Positions 12,491 to 24,300 of a stretch of DNA of 64,000 nt are shown piece by piece. A model generated the notes under the pieces. The model was not told where the DNA came from, did no database searches, and was given only the letters and a program-made list of their open reading frames with translations. Position numbers and translations under genes: made by a program. Each line of letters opens with the position of its first letter. The stretch's first letter is position 1. Source of the stretch: Odontesthes bonariensis (taxonomy: Eukaryota > Chordata > Actinopteri > Atheriniformes > Atherinopsidae); assembly GCF_027942865.1 (NCBI RefSeq), contig NC_134510.1:37069663-37133662 (forward strand), given 5' to 3'.

Positions 12491-12880
12491 TAACAAAATA
12501 TAAGAAAGTTAACCTGGTATTACAGGGGGGTCCACTAAAAAAACAAAGAATGCAACAAGAAAACAGTATAAACATGTTTGCATTGGACCATATTCCAACC
12601 TTTTTGCTGCCTGGCTACCTTCCCAGGATTTGCGCTGCTTTTTGTCCGATGGGAGCTGGGATGAAATCCAGCCCCTGAATAGAATGAAATTGAATGAACA
12701 AATGAATGAATTCGTGTTTGGTATCTAAATAACAGTGCATCCCGAGTTATCAATTCTGAATTTTAGTTTTTAGTTTAAGTCCATTACTTATTAAGGCATT
12801 GGTAAGGGGTGCTGGAAAAGAGCTGATACACGGAGGCAAAGGCAGGCAATTACTGATAAGATTCATCAGTGGGTATCAAC
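12491..12880. repeat. 405-bp repeat, second copy (main part)
   Basis: Second copy of the 4286-4690 repeat. A hAT element at 12881-13409 splits it, and the last bases (TATCAACTCATACA) resume at 13411. Confidence 0.7.
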
Positions 12881-13409
12881 CAGAGATGGGACCAAGTCAC
12901 ACATGTGCAAGTCTCAAGTAAGTCTCAAGTCTTAGCTTTCAAGTCTCAAGTAAGTCCCAAGTCTTAGCTTTCAAGTCTCAAGTAATTTTTTCTTGGGCAA
13001 GTCAAAGTCAAGTCACCTTATTATTGCAATTTTACATGCAGAATCTGATCTTAATAAAGTGAAAACACAAAGATATAAGTAACTGTCAGTAAACATCATT
13101 GGCCAATGTGTCCAACCTGTCCACCCCGTATCATATCAAGCTAACGTTAGCTAACTACCGACTAGGCTAACAGGATAATATTAGCCAATTTTACAAGCAC
13201 TTACTGGTCAGAATGGATCTTCAAATGACGGACAAAGTTCGAAGTTATGCTAGATGCTTAACACTCAAGTCATTCAAGTCCCGAGTCTTTAATTTCCAAG
13301 TCCGAGTCGAGTCTCAAGTCTTTTAATTTTTTGTCAAGTCAAGTCACAAGTCATCAAAATAGCGACTCGACTTGAGTCCAAGTCACAGTGACTCAAGTCC
13401 CCATCTCTG
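12881..13409. mobile_element. hAT element, CAGAGATGGG type, non-autonomous
   Basis: 529 bp between CAGAGATGGG and CCCATCTCTG, with a perfect 8-bp target duplication GTATCAAC (12873-12880 and 13410-13417). The insides of both ends carry many AAGTCTCAAGT/GACTCAAGTC subterminal repeats. No transposase. The empty site is preserved in the other copy of the host repeat at about 4667-4675. Confidence 0.92.
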
Positions 13410-13623
13410 GTATCAACTCATACAGGTAAGCAAGTGGCAGCAAAGAGGTCAGGAGGGATTAGCACATTCAGTTTTCATTTTTGTGTTTATGAATCAGGAA
13501 ACAAACCTGTGGTGATGCAACTAAAAAGTGAGAAACTGTCCCATCATTTGTTCATAAAGAAACATCTTAATCATGGCTGTCTAATCTACCTGAATTTAGA
13601 TGCATGTGCAATTATCAAATTAA

Positions 13624-14103
13624 GTCAAATTTATTTGTAGCACATTTCATGTACAAAACAATTCAAAGTGCTTCACATAAAATAAAAGCATTGCAGCAGG
13701 GAGTGTAAGAAGCATTAAAAATACATAAAAGAATATAAAGAGAAACAAATAAAATAATTTAAATGAATTTAAAAACAAGCAACAGTCCAGATAAGTTCAA
13801 AGATATCGTGCAGATTTCATGCATAGACACATGAGAACAGAAATGTTTTTAACCTGGATTTAAAAATGTCTCCATTTGGTGAAAGTTTAATCTCCACTGG
13901 CAGTTTGTTCCACTTGTTTGCAGCATAACAGCTAAATGCTGCTTCTCCATGTTTAGTCTGGACTCTGGACTGGACCAGCTGGCCTGAGTCCTTGGATCTA
14001 AGAGCTCTGCTGGCTTTATATTCTCTGAACACATCACAGATGTGTTTTGGCCCTAAACCGTTCTGGGATTTGTCATTTATGTCAATTATCCTCATTATTT
14101 ATT
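13624..14103 (-). pseudogene. L2-like LINE 3' end (RT C-terminus and tail)
   Basis: The minus-strand frame 14095-13817 encodes the conserved C-terminal block of fish L2-clade ORF2 (ICDVFREYKASRALRSKD, then NKWNKLPVEIKLS and RLKTFLFSCVYA). It is followed by a 3' UTR with GAAGCACTTTGAATTG and ATGTGCTACAAATAAA. It is 5'-truncated, as is usual for L2. Near-identical 3' ends lie at 38230-38905 and 45752-46220. Confidence 0.8.
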
Positions 14104-14755
14104 TCAGAAACTCCAAGAAGATCCCGTTTCACCTCAGCTGATGTTAAACGCTTTAATGACATTCAGCCTCTTCTCTTCTACATCAAAAGGCATAAACAGG
14201 CACGCTGTACATGTGCGGATGTGGATAATCCCCATGCCAGGTATCACTGAAGATAGCAGGTAGACAGTAAAAGGGATTTCCTGGTCAGACTCCAAAGCCC
14301 TGTGAAAGCATGCAGGGCTTTGGATGGAAGTGCAGCGATCAGAGCTCTGGAGCTCAATTAGCTACTGTTGTGGGTGGAGGCAGAGAGTGAGCAGAGGTCC
14401 AAATCCTCTCTTACAGGCCCAGCTGGGGGATTAAGAAGGGTTCCTGTCCCGTGGCTGACCTCTTCAAAGCCTGTACAGATGTCCTGATCCCCCCTCCACA
14501 CACCCACCCCGTCACCACGCACACTCCAAAAAAAAAAAGCCCTCTCCTCGAACTCTCCTTCGACCTCCCAGCCGAAACAATGCACTCAGGTGACATCTGT
14601 TATCAGCAGAGCGCTAACTCCGCTATCTCATCTCCTCTGCCGTACATCGTCCTGTCTCTTTTCGGGTCTTCCTTCTGGTCCTCAGATGGCCGCCTCCTGG
14701 CGTAAGCTGTCCTTTGACACCACGCGTGATCGGATTTCTCAATGAAAAAGAATCC
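14104..14755. other. intergenic, nothing recognised
   Basis: No exon or repeat recognised; a C-rich tract lies at about 14489-14518. Confidence 0.3.
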
Positions 14756-15335
14756 GTCGCTTTAAATTCTCCCCTAACCGAGGTCAAGACGCATCGTTAG
14801 AAACACAAACTGATCCGAAATACATTTTCAGTGAGGTGTAAATACAATATCAGGTTAATTTTTTAGATTATTTCATCTTGGCTACACTGAGTAAAGATTC
14901 ATATTCATAGAAAATGTCTCCAAACGTCTTTCTGGCTTACTATAAAAGTGTTAGTCACGGCCCTTACTTTGGAATATTTGTACAATAATATAATAATAGG
15001 TGAAAGAAATGCTATAAAATGTGCAAATGTCGGATTATCATCATTTGACAAACATTGTCCCGTCAGGGTGAAGACCGACTTTACTCATCCAGAGCGAAGG
15101 TCTCAACCGGTGACTCATCGAGAACGGGGAAAACTGTAGAAAACTGTAAAAAAGCAAACATCCTACTTAAAGTTCTGCCCCCGGGGGCTTTTCTAATTAC
15201 TAGCTATGGATGTGGCATGTGCCGGGAAGAATCTGTCGCTTTTAATTCTCCGCTAACCAAGGTCAAGACGCATCGTTAGAAACACAAACTGATCCGAAAT
15301 ACATTTTCAGTGAGGAGCAAATACAATATCAGCAA
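14756..15335. repeat. pair of about 100-bp direct repeats around a dispersed repeat
   Basis: The segments 14756-14853 and 15234-15333 are about 90% alike (both contain GGTCAAGACGCATCGTTAG and ATACATTTTCAGTGAGG). The DNA between them, 14985-15233, is partly repeated at 21237-21395 (TAATAATAGGTGAAAGAAAT and AAGTTCTGCCCCCGGG). The direct repeats look like LTRs or a local duplication, but no primer-binding site or polypurine tract was found. Confidence 0.55.
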
Positions 15336-15822
15336 AATATGGGCCTTTGAAGTTGTGACCCTTCTTTTGGGGCTAATATTGGCCACCCATCTGGGGCCAT
15401 AAATGCTGAACAATGAATGGATTAAATCATTCCCGGAGGCCTGATCCAAGATTACTTTTCATCAGTAGAAACCCCTTAAAAAAATTCAAAAGCATTGTTT
15501 TATTTGATGGTTTGAAATATCTCCGTGACCGTTACTTCACCAGATGTAAAGTTGTCTGAACATCCTCCACGTGGGACCTTTAAAACTACATGCAGAATGG
15601 TGAGGGTTAGCGTAAAAAAGTTGAGGGCTGTCGGACTGAAGTTGTGTTCATGTCAAAGTTTCCACTGAATTTCCAAGGTGTGCTTTAAAAAATAAAAGAA
15701 AAGTTGATTTAAAAACGTTAAAAATCCCTCAGTTTGGCCACAGAACGAACGAATAAGTCATCAACATAACTGACATGAAAGAATTATTGCACCACATTCA
15801 ACTGGACAAAAAGAAAAAATCT
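15336..15822. other. intergenic, nothing recognised
   Basis: No exon or repeat recognised. Confidence 0.3.
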
Positions 15823-16032
15823 TTAAAGGGATAGTTCGCCTCTTTTGACATGAAGCTGTATGACATCCCATATCAGCAACATCATTTATGAACATCTTCT
15901 TACCCCCTGCTGCGTCCTGTGAGCAGAGTTCCAGCCTCGTTTTGGTGTTGATGAAGGTAGTCCGGCTAGTTGGCTGGGGCTTAAAAAATAAAGCGTTTTG
16001 CTTCTCAAAACAATATGCGTTCAAAAGAGTAA

Positions 16033-17182
16033 AGGCTGATTTATGGTCGTCTACGGAGAGCGACCTGGAGACGCTCTCCGTTGTTTGAGACTCACAGAGA
16101 CCGCAAGGGTTGTGATTGGTCGGCTAACAACATCATTTCCGGAGTCACTTTTCCGGTTTAGCTCCTTCCTCTCAGAACAACAACACCGCCATTTTTGAAA
16201 GTGAGTTTACTGTGTGCCGGTCAACATTTGGTCAAAATTATTTGCATTTCAATTAGGGCTGGGCAACGATTAAAATTTTTAATCTAATTAATCACATGAT
16301 TTCCCTGATTAATCACGATTAATCGCATTTGTACGCAAATCCAAAAATGAATTCAAAAGTAGTGTATAGCTTTTAGGATTTAGTTTTATTTTAAATGTGC
16401 TGCCATATGAATGAAAGTGCCATAACATTTGTTGTGCAAACACACTTTTAACATCAGCATCTTTCTGTAGTTTATATGTAGAAGCCTCGCTCCACTGTCT
16501 GTTTCCTTGAATGACTTGCTGCTATCAGTTGTGTGTTTTGCCTTTAAGTGATATTTTAGACTGGAACTACTACGCTGAGAAGACAATTCAACTTGGCTGT
16601 AAATGCAGGAGTTTTTTTTAAATTTATTTTGAAATACGTGCTTTTATGTTGAAACGAGTAAAACAGGAAGTAGCGCCGGTTAGCTCCGTTAGCTTCACAC
16701 CTGTAGCGGTGATGTTACCTGCTAGTTTATCTTTATTTTATCACTCCATGCTTCGTGGTGTTTGCTGTAACTGTGAATGTGATGCATTCAACAGACTTTT
16801 ACAATAATAAAAACCTGCGTTAATGCGCGATAAAATATTTATTGGTGTTAAATAATTAGTTAGTTAACGCGATAATAACGAGTTAACTCGCCCAGCCCTA
16901 GTTTCAATGTCAACTAGCTCCAACTCCAACAACAGTCTTTCTCTCTCGGTCGTCATCGCTCACTGTGAGGAGTGGAACGAGCTGGAAGGTGAACAATCAA
17001 TCAACGACTTTCACTATAGACGTCGCAAGATTGGGTCGTCTAGCGCAGCGACGCCTACTGATCGGGAGGTGAACTGCCTTGTGTATCCGACATCCCGACG
17101 GAGAACTTCGAAAGGTTTAATAGCCTCTCCGTGACCACGGAGTCAGATTGACGGATAGCGACGGAGAAGCATACCGAGGCCT
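16033..17182. mobile_element. PIF/Harbinger-type element inserted in family-B MITE
   Basis: Starts AGGCTGATTTATGG and ends CATACCGAGGCCT. The flanks are TAA (16030-16032) and CAA (17183-17185), a decayed 3-bp TWA duplication. This fits Harbinger, and the empty site GAGTAATACATT is seen in the sister MITE at 57249-57260. It carries its own nested hAT at 16254-16900 and no intact gene. Confidence 0.7.
16254..16900 (-). mobile_element. family-C hAT nested in the Harbinger element
   Basis: TAGGGCTGGGCAACG to CTCGCCCAGCCCTA, with flanks ATTTCAAT (16246-16253) and GTTTCAAT (16901-16908), a 7/8 target duplication. It keeps only the C-terminal part of the BED ORF (16586-16386, minus). About 50 codons at the N-terminus are replaced by unrelated sequence. 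Confidence 0.88.
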
Positions 17183-17542
17183 CAATACATTTGCATCACA
17201 AAATTGATAGCCGCGCCTGTTTTACGGTGTCGGCAGGCGGCAGCAGGCAGTGATACGAAGGGAGAGAAAATAGCGCCAAGCGATTGTGAGGTCTGACTTT
17301 TTCCTGGAGAACGATTTTGTGATGCAAATGTATTACTCTTTTGAAGGCATATTGTTTTGAGAAGCAAAACGATTTATTTTTTAAACCCCAGCCAACTAGC
17401 CGGACTACCTTCATCAACACCAAAACGAGGCTGGAACTCTGCTCACAGGACGCAGCAGGGGGTAAGAAGATGTTCATAAATGATGTTGCTGATATGGGAT
17501 GTCATACAGCTTCATGTCAAAAGAGGCAAACTATCCCTCTAA

Positions 17543-18258
17543 GGTCTTTCTGATAATCGCCATGGCGATTGGTGCTGTTTTTACTTCTTAAACTGTGATA
17601 ATGCTGAATGCATTGGTGATATCAGCACAGCGCCATTAGCGTTCATATCTGCTCTTCGGGCACACTGAACTCACTGCAGGTTTCTTCCTAAACCGCCGGC
17701 ATACCTGCTGAGAAAACGTAGCTTCATCACGGCAGGAAATGCTTTTAAATAAGCTGCAGAAGAGGCAGGACATGCACATCTAAACATAACTGCACAGTTC
17801 GAATGTCTCTGTTTCACGTTAAGGAGGTTTAATTTATTTCTAATATTTCCGATAATCGTACCTTCTTGAGTTGACGGGTCGAACAGATAACTGTAGAGAC
17901 GGAACATCTCATAACGTCTTCCCTGCAGCTCTTCCTGTTTTTTCATGCCAGGCTCTCCGATCACCAGCCACAGTCACAGATTTGATACGTTCCACCGTTC
18001 AGAAGGGAGAGAACAGTAACCAAATATAAAACTCCATGCAGAATCACACAGAAAATGCTTTGACATTTGAAAAGGCTGCATCTCTCTGTGCTTGAGGTGT
18101 TGTTTCTTTTTTTAGAAAGAGTTGCCACGCACGAGGAGAGATGGAAACACCTTTAACCACTAAGTTACGAGTGTTTCGCTCACATGACCAAACTGATTAA
18201 TGGTCCAATGTTTCTGCTTCTTTTGAAAAAATGTGGCCAAAGCATGCTGACATCTCTC
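17543..18258. other. intergenic, nothing recognised
   Basis: No exon or repeat recognised. Confidence 0.3.
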
Positions 18259-18261
18259 TAA

Positions 18262-18753
18262 TGGCGTGTTCCCACTATGCAGTCCGGTACGGGTCGGTTC
18301 AGAACGGTTCGCTTATTTCAGTGTTTCCACGACCACCAAAGCGTACCGGTCCCATGGAACCCGTTACCATGGAACCCGGTACCATGTCTGTAACCCTTCT
18401 GCTTGGGGTAGCGAGCACACAGGACCGGTTCCAGGTTCTGCTCTCCGGTGTAGGTGAGGAGGCTGTGCAGCGGGAGCTCGATGGCGCTGTGCCAAACCAA
18501 AAAGTTTTCCAGCTGATTGCCGCAAAGATGGCAGAGAGTGGTTTCAACCGGACCGCGAGCCGGTGTGGCATTAAGCTGAAGAAGCTTGGAGGTGGTTCCA
18601 AATTATGAATATTATTTGTTGTTTGCTGTTATTTGCTATTTACGCTTCGGCACACACTCCGCCCACCCCTGAGGGTCCCCTTTGTACAGTGGGGACGCAA
18701 GCTGACCCCAAAGCGAACCGACCCGTACCGGACTGCATAGTGGAAACAAAGCT
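18262..18753 (+). mobile_element. PIF/Harbinger MITE with a Myb/SANT-like remnant
   Basis: The 492-bp element has inverted termini (TTCCCACTATGCAGTCCGGT against ACCGGACTGCATAGTGGAAA) and a perfect TAA duplication (18259-18261 and 18754-18756). Inside, about 18490-18590 encodes VFQLIAAKMAESGFNRTAS then CGIKLKKL, which resembles the Myb/SANT-like DNA-binding protein that accompanies Harbinger transposase. No transposase remains. Confidence 0.85.
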
Positions 18754-18756
18754 TAA

Positions 18757-19071
18757 GAGCGGCTGCTTCAAGGTGCTTTAACATATCAGGATTTTTGTGT
18801 TTTGTTCTGTCAAATCAGCTGGTTTTCTTCAGGGTTAGTGACAGCAGCTCTGTTTGCTACGATCATACCAAACATAACCCGTACAACTACCTGCCGATGA
18901 CTAATCTATTCTCTCCAAACCAGTTGGATGCCTCTGAGTTTCTTAGCAGGGTAGAAACAGGATGGACTTGTTTCACTACTGTCTGCCAGGGTTCTTTAAT
19001 CCGAGATGGACGCCAACTATTGCTGGACACCCTTTAGGAAGAATAAAGCTTTTTGTTTGTTTGTTTGTCCT
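18757..19071. other. short intergenic stretch
   Basis: No gene recognised. A TTTG microsatellite is at 19051-19067. Confidence 0.3.
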
Positions 19072-19434
19072 CAGCCAGCATGTCCATGTGGGGCCCATAA
19101 GGTTTAAAATTGGGTCCCATGTGGGTTTGTCCGCAGTCCACGGTGGCCCCACCTGTGCTTGCCCTTATGGGTTTAAAGTTGCTTTAGCTGGACTTTGCAT
19201 TTAGCCAATTTGAATGTGAACATTCTTTTACTTTGTGTGATGTGTTTATCTGTATTGCCTTTGGAATAATTTAAGGCTTAGGGTAACCCCAACTCCTAAC
19301 CCTTCAAGTTGCACTTTGAAACCCATATGGGCAAACACAGGTGAGGCCACCGTGGAAACTGCGGACAAACCCACATGGGACCCCAATTTTAAACCTTATG
19401 GGCCCCACATGGACATTCTGGCTGGGTCATAGTC
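19072..19434. mobile_element. MITE with about 100-bp inverted termini
   Basis: The left arm starts CAGCCAGCATGTCCATGTGG and the right arm ends CCACATGGACATTCTGGCTG. The arms stay complementary for about 100 bases (through GTCCGCAGTCCACGGTGG and its complement). The middle is about 150 bases and non-coding. No clear target duplication. Confidence 0.75.
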
Positions 19435-20310
19435 ATCAGAACAAAGCACCAAGACATGCTTGGTGGCTGCACAGTGGCCATTCTCTGAAACATCTGATCA
19501 GACATCAGCTCCATCTTCGCCTTCGATTGTCACGACTCCACTTATTCCCTCTGCTGCTCCATCCGTGTGTTCTTCCCCATTCCTTCCATCTCTCCCTCCC
19601 ATCCCTCATTACCCCCCACCTCAACGCAATGCTGTCAGAGTTTTAGGGATCCGCTGAGCTGTGAAATCGCACAAATTGCTGTTGCTTTGCGTCTGTCCCA
19701 GCAACAGAGGGGGCAAACAGACAGAGAGAGAGGGTAGAGGCAGATTTTATGCTTCAACACTTCTGAACCTGAATCAAACCCCCCCACCACCCTTCTTCCT
19801 CTTAATCACTCAGACGTGGACAAGCACACGCACAGCTGCAAGAATGTGCACATGCGCCACCTCCTTACCACCACCACCTCTGAACATGTAACAGCCCCAC
19901 AGCCTTTGCCACCCGCATGGTGAAGACACCTCCACCACTTTGCTTCACCGTGCGGGTCACTTGGCACAGCAATTCATCAAAAGCCTACAGCCCTCCAGAG
20001 GAATAAAACTCCTTTTCAGCCTGAGGAGAGCTGTTCCAGCCACCTCGCCCAAAAAGAGCAGAGTCCCCCCCCCCCCCGCGCTCTAAATGTGCCACACACT
20101 CACAAGCTAACACTGCCCAGAGGAACGCCCTCTCAGATATGACAAAAAAAACGGGAAAGGTCACCAACATACATGTTGGAACTGTTTTTGAACTCCTTGT
20201 GATTCGTATTTGTTCTGTTGGTCCTGAAAAACCAGCAGGTTGACAGTGATGACATCAGCCGTGACTTCTGCTGCATGGACGTTTTTCTGTGCCATCAGAC
20301 GTTTGAAGAC
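19435..20310. other. intergenic, nothing recognised
   Basis: Contains a C12 tract at 20067-20078 and C-rich, low-complexity patches. No exon was recognised; the ORFs at 19341-19657 and 19661-19891 look like compositional artefacts. Confidence 0.35.
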
Positions 20311-20669
20311 AAATTTCTAATATTGAATTTTTACAGCGTCAAAATCAGACTTTAAATTTGGAAAAAACCAACAGTGTAAAAAAAAAATCAATTTATAAAA
20401 ACAAAAATCAGTGTAAAAAAATTCAACATCTAAAAAAAAATTAAACTTCAAAAAATGAAATTAAAAAAAATTCAGTGGAAAAAAAATCAACATCTAAAAA
20501 TTCAATGGAATTCAACTTCAAAAAATTGAACGGAAAAAAATTAAACTTCAAAAAACTCAGTGGAAAAAGAACCAGACTCAACATCCGGGTAAACAGGGAG
20601 AAGCAATCGATCCCTGTTTCAATTCATCTGACGGCAGCCAATCAAGTTAAAAATTCAATATTAGAAATT
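20311..20669. mobile_element. A-rich MITE with about 21-bp TIRs
   Basis: Inverted termini AAATTTCTAATATTGAATTT (20311) and AAATTCAATATTAGAAATTC (20651). Between them is an irregular tandem of AAAAATTCAAC/AACTTCAAAAA words. Confidence 0.65.
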
Positions 20670-20837
20670 CGTATTCAAACTCTGATGGCACAGAGAAACT
20701 TCCATACTGCTGCATTGTCCCATCAGGGTGAAGACCCACATTTTCCAAAGGTAAACCCGTTTGCCCCATGGATGTATTATGTTAACGGCTTGCCCACCCT
20801 CGTAGTGCACCAACATACAATGTGTTTTAAAGACTCT

Positions 20838-21103
20838 GTACCCTCTTTAGAATAATTCCATCCAGATTTGAGCAGTATAACTATTGTAGTTTCCATACAG
20901 GACCTAGTTTAGGGTGAAGAGAATACTAAAAAAAGCAGTAAAATGGCCTTGTTCTGCATTTTCACAAATCAGAAAAAGGTTTCACAAATCCCAAACAAGG
21001 TTTTAATGAATCTATAGCCTCTTTAGAATAATTCTATCCAGATTTGAGCAGTCTAACTATTGTAGTTTCCATACAGGACCTAGTTTAGGGCGATCAAAAT
21101 GCA
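20838..21103. repeat. tandem duplication, about 170-bp period
   Basis: CCTCTTTAGAATAATTC through GTTTCCATACAGGACC occurs at about 20841-20910 and again at about 21020-21090, with few differences. Confidence 0.7.
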
Positions 21104-21236
21104 AAAATGCGGTGAAATGGCCCTTTATGCCCATCCATTTAATTCGCAAATCGGATGCCGACTTCAGCGTCGTGTCTATGGGCTCATGTGCCACCCCTGA
21201 AACACCCCCACATTTAAGTACACTGCTCCACCCCTG

Positions 21237-21395
21237 CAATAATATAATAATAGGTGAAAGAAATTCTGTAAAATGTGCAAATATCGGATTATCATCGTTT
21301 GACAAACAAAAAAAGCAAACATCCTACTTAAAGTTCTGCCCCCGGGAGTTTTTCTAATCACAAGCTATGGATGAGGCATGTGCCGGATGATTAAA
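21237..21395. repeat. dispersed repeat, second copy of 14985-15233 core
   Basis: Matches the 14985-15233 copy but lacks about 100 bases (15056-15150) that are present there. Confidence 0.6.
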
Positions 21396-24300
21396 AGGTC
21401 ATGTTTGCACATCGTCCTGTCCTCGTGCACATTTCCACGCAAACTGCCTAAAACTGACTAAAGAGTCTTGACAAATATTCGCAGGCTTAAATAAATACTT
21501 AATCACTGAATTCAGCAGCAAAAAAAGAGCAAAAAAAGCAGCGCGGCGAAGCTCTCCGGAGATATAAAGTTGTCCGAAATCAGGACAAAATTAGCTTTTA
21601 ACTTCGGTCGGAGTTGTTCCTTCGCACTGAAACTTTAGGTATAAGCAGAGGTGTGAGTGGTGGCTCATTAATAATAGATCACATGTCTACAAAGTACGTT
21701 TATTTATGTGGTAAATACAAAAATAGGCGGTTCAAACTGCTTTATGTCAACACAAAAATCTATTGCATCGCCCCTGAAAGCCTTTTTGTATGAGTATTAA
21801 AATGCTAATTACTAAAAAAAGTAAAGGAGAAAATTGATTGCAGCGTAAATGCAGTTTGGGCTGGTGTGAAATGTGATTTAAGAAGTCAATCAGATCATTT
21901 TAGAGTTAAAAGATAATTATGTTTTCACTGTATTTAAACCCTTAAGATGCACTTTAATGCATGATGATAAGGTGTGCTTCGTGAAGAAGTCTAAGAAAAG
22001 ATTCACAAACACAGCAGTTCCATATAAACCGAATAGTTTGTCATATTTCCTGTAATCTGTATAAAGTTATTTATTTATTTTTGATACTGCCGTATGGTTT
22101 ACGGCACTTACTCTGTCCTTAATCCGGCCAAAACAAACATATATTGTGATGCAGTTACGAACATTACACTTTTAAGTGTGCAGGAACTTTGTTTTTCTTC
22201 TTCTTCCTCTTTCTTGCAGTTTTGTTCTCTCCTTTAGTGCAACAGAAATCCTTCGAACGGCTCGAATTTACACGGTTTGGATCCCATTTTTTCCAGACTT
22301 AATTGACCTGTAATCTAAAATATTACGAATCAGAACTTCATTTAGTTTCTGGAGAAAATGCACATTTAGTAAAACGTCGTCTGGCCAAGTCATAAACTCT
22401 AAATCAAGTTTGTTAAATTTGTAGAGTTGTCTTAATTGAACCATAATTCTTAAACCTAACAGGGAAAATTCCTAAACCAGACTTTAATTCGGTGCTTATA
22501 ACTCATATCTGCAGTCTTCTACAGATGAACGTAGAACTTGAAGTGAGTTGTTCGTTGTTATGAAACGTGTGCGAGCAGCAGATTGACTTGAATTAAACTG
22601 TTACTTTTCATGGAGTCTGCTGAAGAAATTCAAACTAAATGCTCGGCATCAAAAGCAAAACTCCACATAGGGAATTCTACGGTCATAAAGTTATTTATTA
22701 TTCATTACGGGCTGCTGCCATTGAGCCGCCTCAGTTCTCTTCTTGGCCGCTTCCTTTCAGGTTAATCTCAACCATCGAGTCTAACGTTTATGATAAATTT
22801 GTTCTCTAAATTTTGTTTCTTCACGGACTTTGAGTCGGAGCAGAAAATCCAGGTGTGCTGGGATGTGAGTATTCGGCCGGTGCAACGATTCAAATGGACG
22901 CGGTATTGTTGTATTTCATTCTGATGCATCAAATAAGACGAAGATGCAGAATCTTTAAAACAATCACATCAACATTTGTAACTCTTTGTTAGGCTTTGAT
23001 TCACATTTTAATTCTTGGATTAGTAGACGATAAGAGATGTTTTTTTGCATGTTTGTTTGCTTGTTTTGTGGAGTGATGAGCTGAATTCTTTCTTTTTTCC
23101 CTGTTACCGGGGAGTTTCCTCTTATCATCATCATCATTATCATCAACATTTAAACAGAAGCGGACCACAGCAGAGTGGGTTAAAGTCAGAAACCACTTCA
23201 AACCTGAATCTACGTTCAGAACAGGAGTGTTTGTAGCTGTTTTCTGAGTTTGATAAAAGCATGAAACCCTACTACAAGTTTAGATACAGAGAGAGTTTAG
23301 CATCGCGTCCAAAGTTATTTATACTGACCCCTGGTGGCGGTGCAGTTCCTCTGCAGTCAGATCTCACACATTTAATCTTTTGAAGATTGTGAAGCTGCAA
23401 CGCAAATGAAAACATTTCCAGATTATGTTCTAGACTATTAGTTTTACTATTAGTTTCCTTCATTTTTCCTTCATTTTTAAGCATATTTCACACCTAAAAA
23501 GCAAATAAAAGTGCTTTACAGTAAGACGAGGGAAAAACTTTAAGATGAGGGAAGAAAAATAACGGCAGCATTATATTAAAAAAATTAACTTATTAACAGA
23601 TCAGAGATGTTAAAGTGCAATAAATACAAAACAGACATGTTTTTATAAAAGCCTAAAACTAATTTATGAAATAAGTAAAGCTGTAGAAACTGTTGTAGGA
23701 AATGTAAAATTACAAAAACAGTTAATATATTCAGAGTTTTTTAATAAGATTTAGCAGAATTTCAGTGTTTGGTTTAATGCACTGACCTTTTGAGTGTTGA
23801 AGTTCACTGTACGGATAACTGTGGTTAAAATGAATGCAGCTTCGTTGTTTATTCCTTTCTGTTTCTGGTTCAAACCTGTCGGTTGTGGCTGAGAATCTAA
23901 ATTAACAGCTTCAGCGTCACTTATAAGGCTTTAATTTATGCTTCGATTTACATATCCGAGTTGCACAAATGTCCATTTTCACCGGAGTTGTGCAGATTTC
24001 TCTCTGCAGCGTTGCTGCCTGCTGCGGGGGGTGAATTTGGGCCAAGTTTCAGTTTGTCACTCGCCTCCCTTTAAATGATTGGTGGAAATACTTTTTAAAT
24101 TTTCCTCCTGAAGAAGACAGGAAAAAGGAAAAGCATCAAATTAAAAAAAACTACTTTTATAAACACAATGTAAGTAGGTGTGTGCACGTCAGTCTGTGTG
24201 AGCCGAGTGAAATAAATGTGAAAATGAAACGAGAGAAAGAAAACCGGACTTCCCCAGTGAGAACATGCCTGCATTTTCTGCTCATCAAATTCTATTTTAA

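Larger units (their letters stand above)
15827..17538. mobile_element. family-B TTAA MITE, split by a nested Harbinger and hAT
   Basis: The left part (15827-16032) starts AGGGATAGTTCGCC after TTAA. The right part (17183-17538) ends CAAACTATCCCT before CTAA, a decayed TTAA. The two parts join cleanly if 16033-17182 is removed. Family B has about 50-bp inverted termini (GACATGAAGCTGTATGACAT and its complement) and TTAA flanks, suggesting piggyBac-type mobilisation. It encodes no transposase. Confidence 0.85.
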
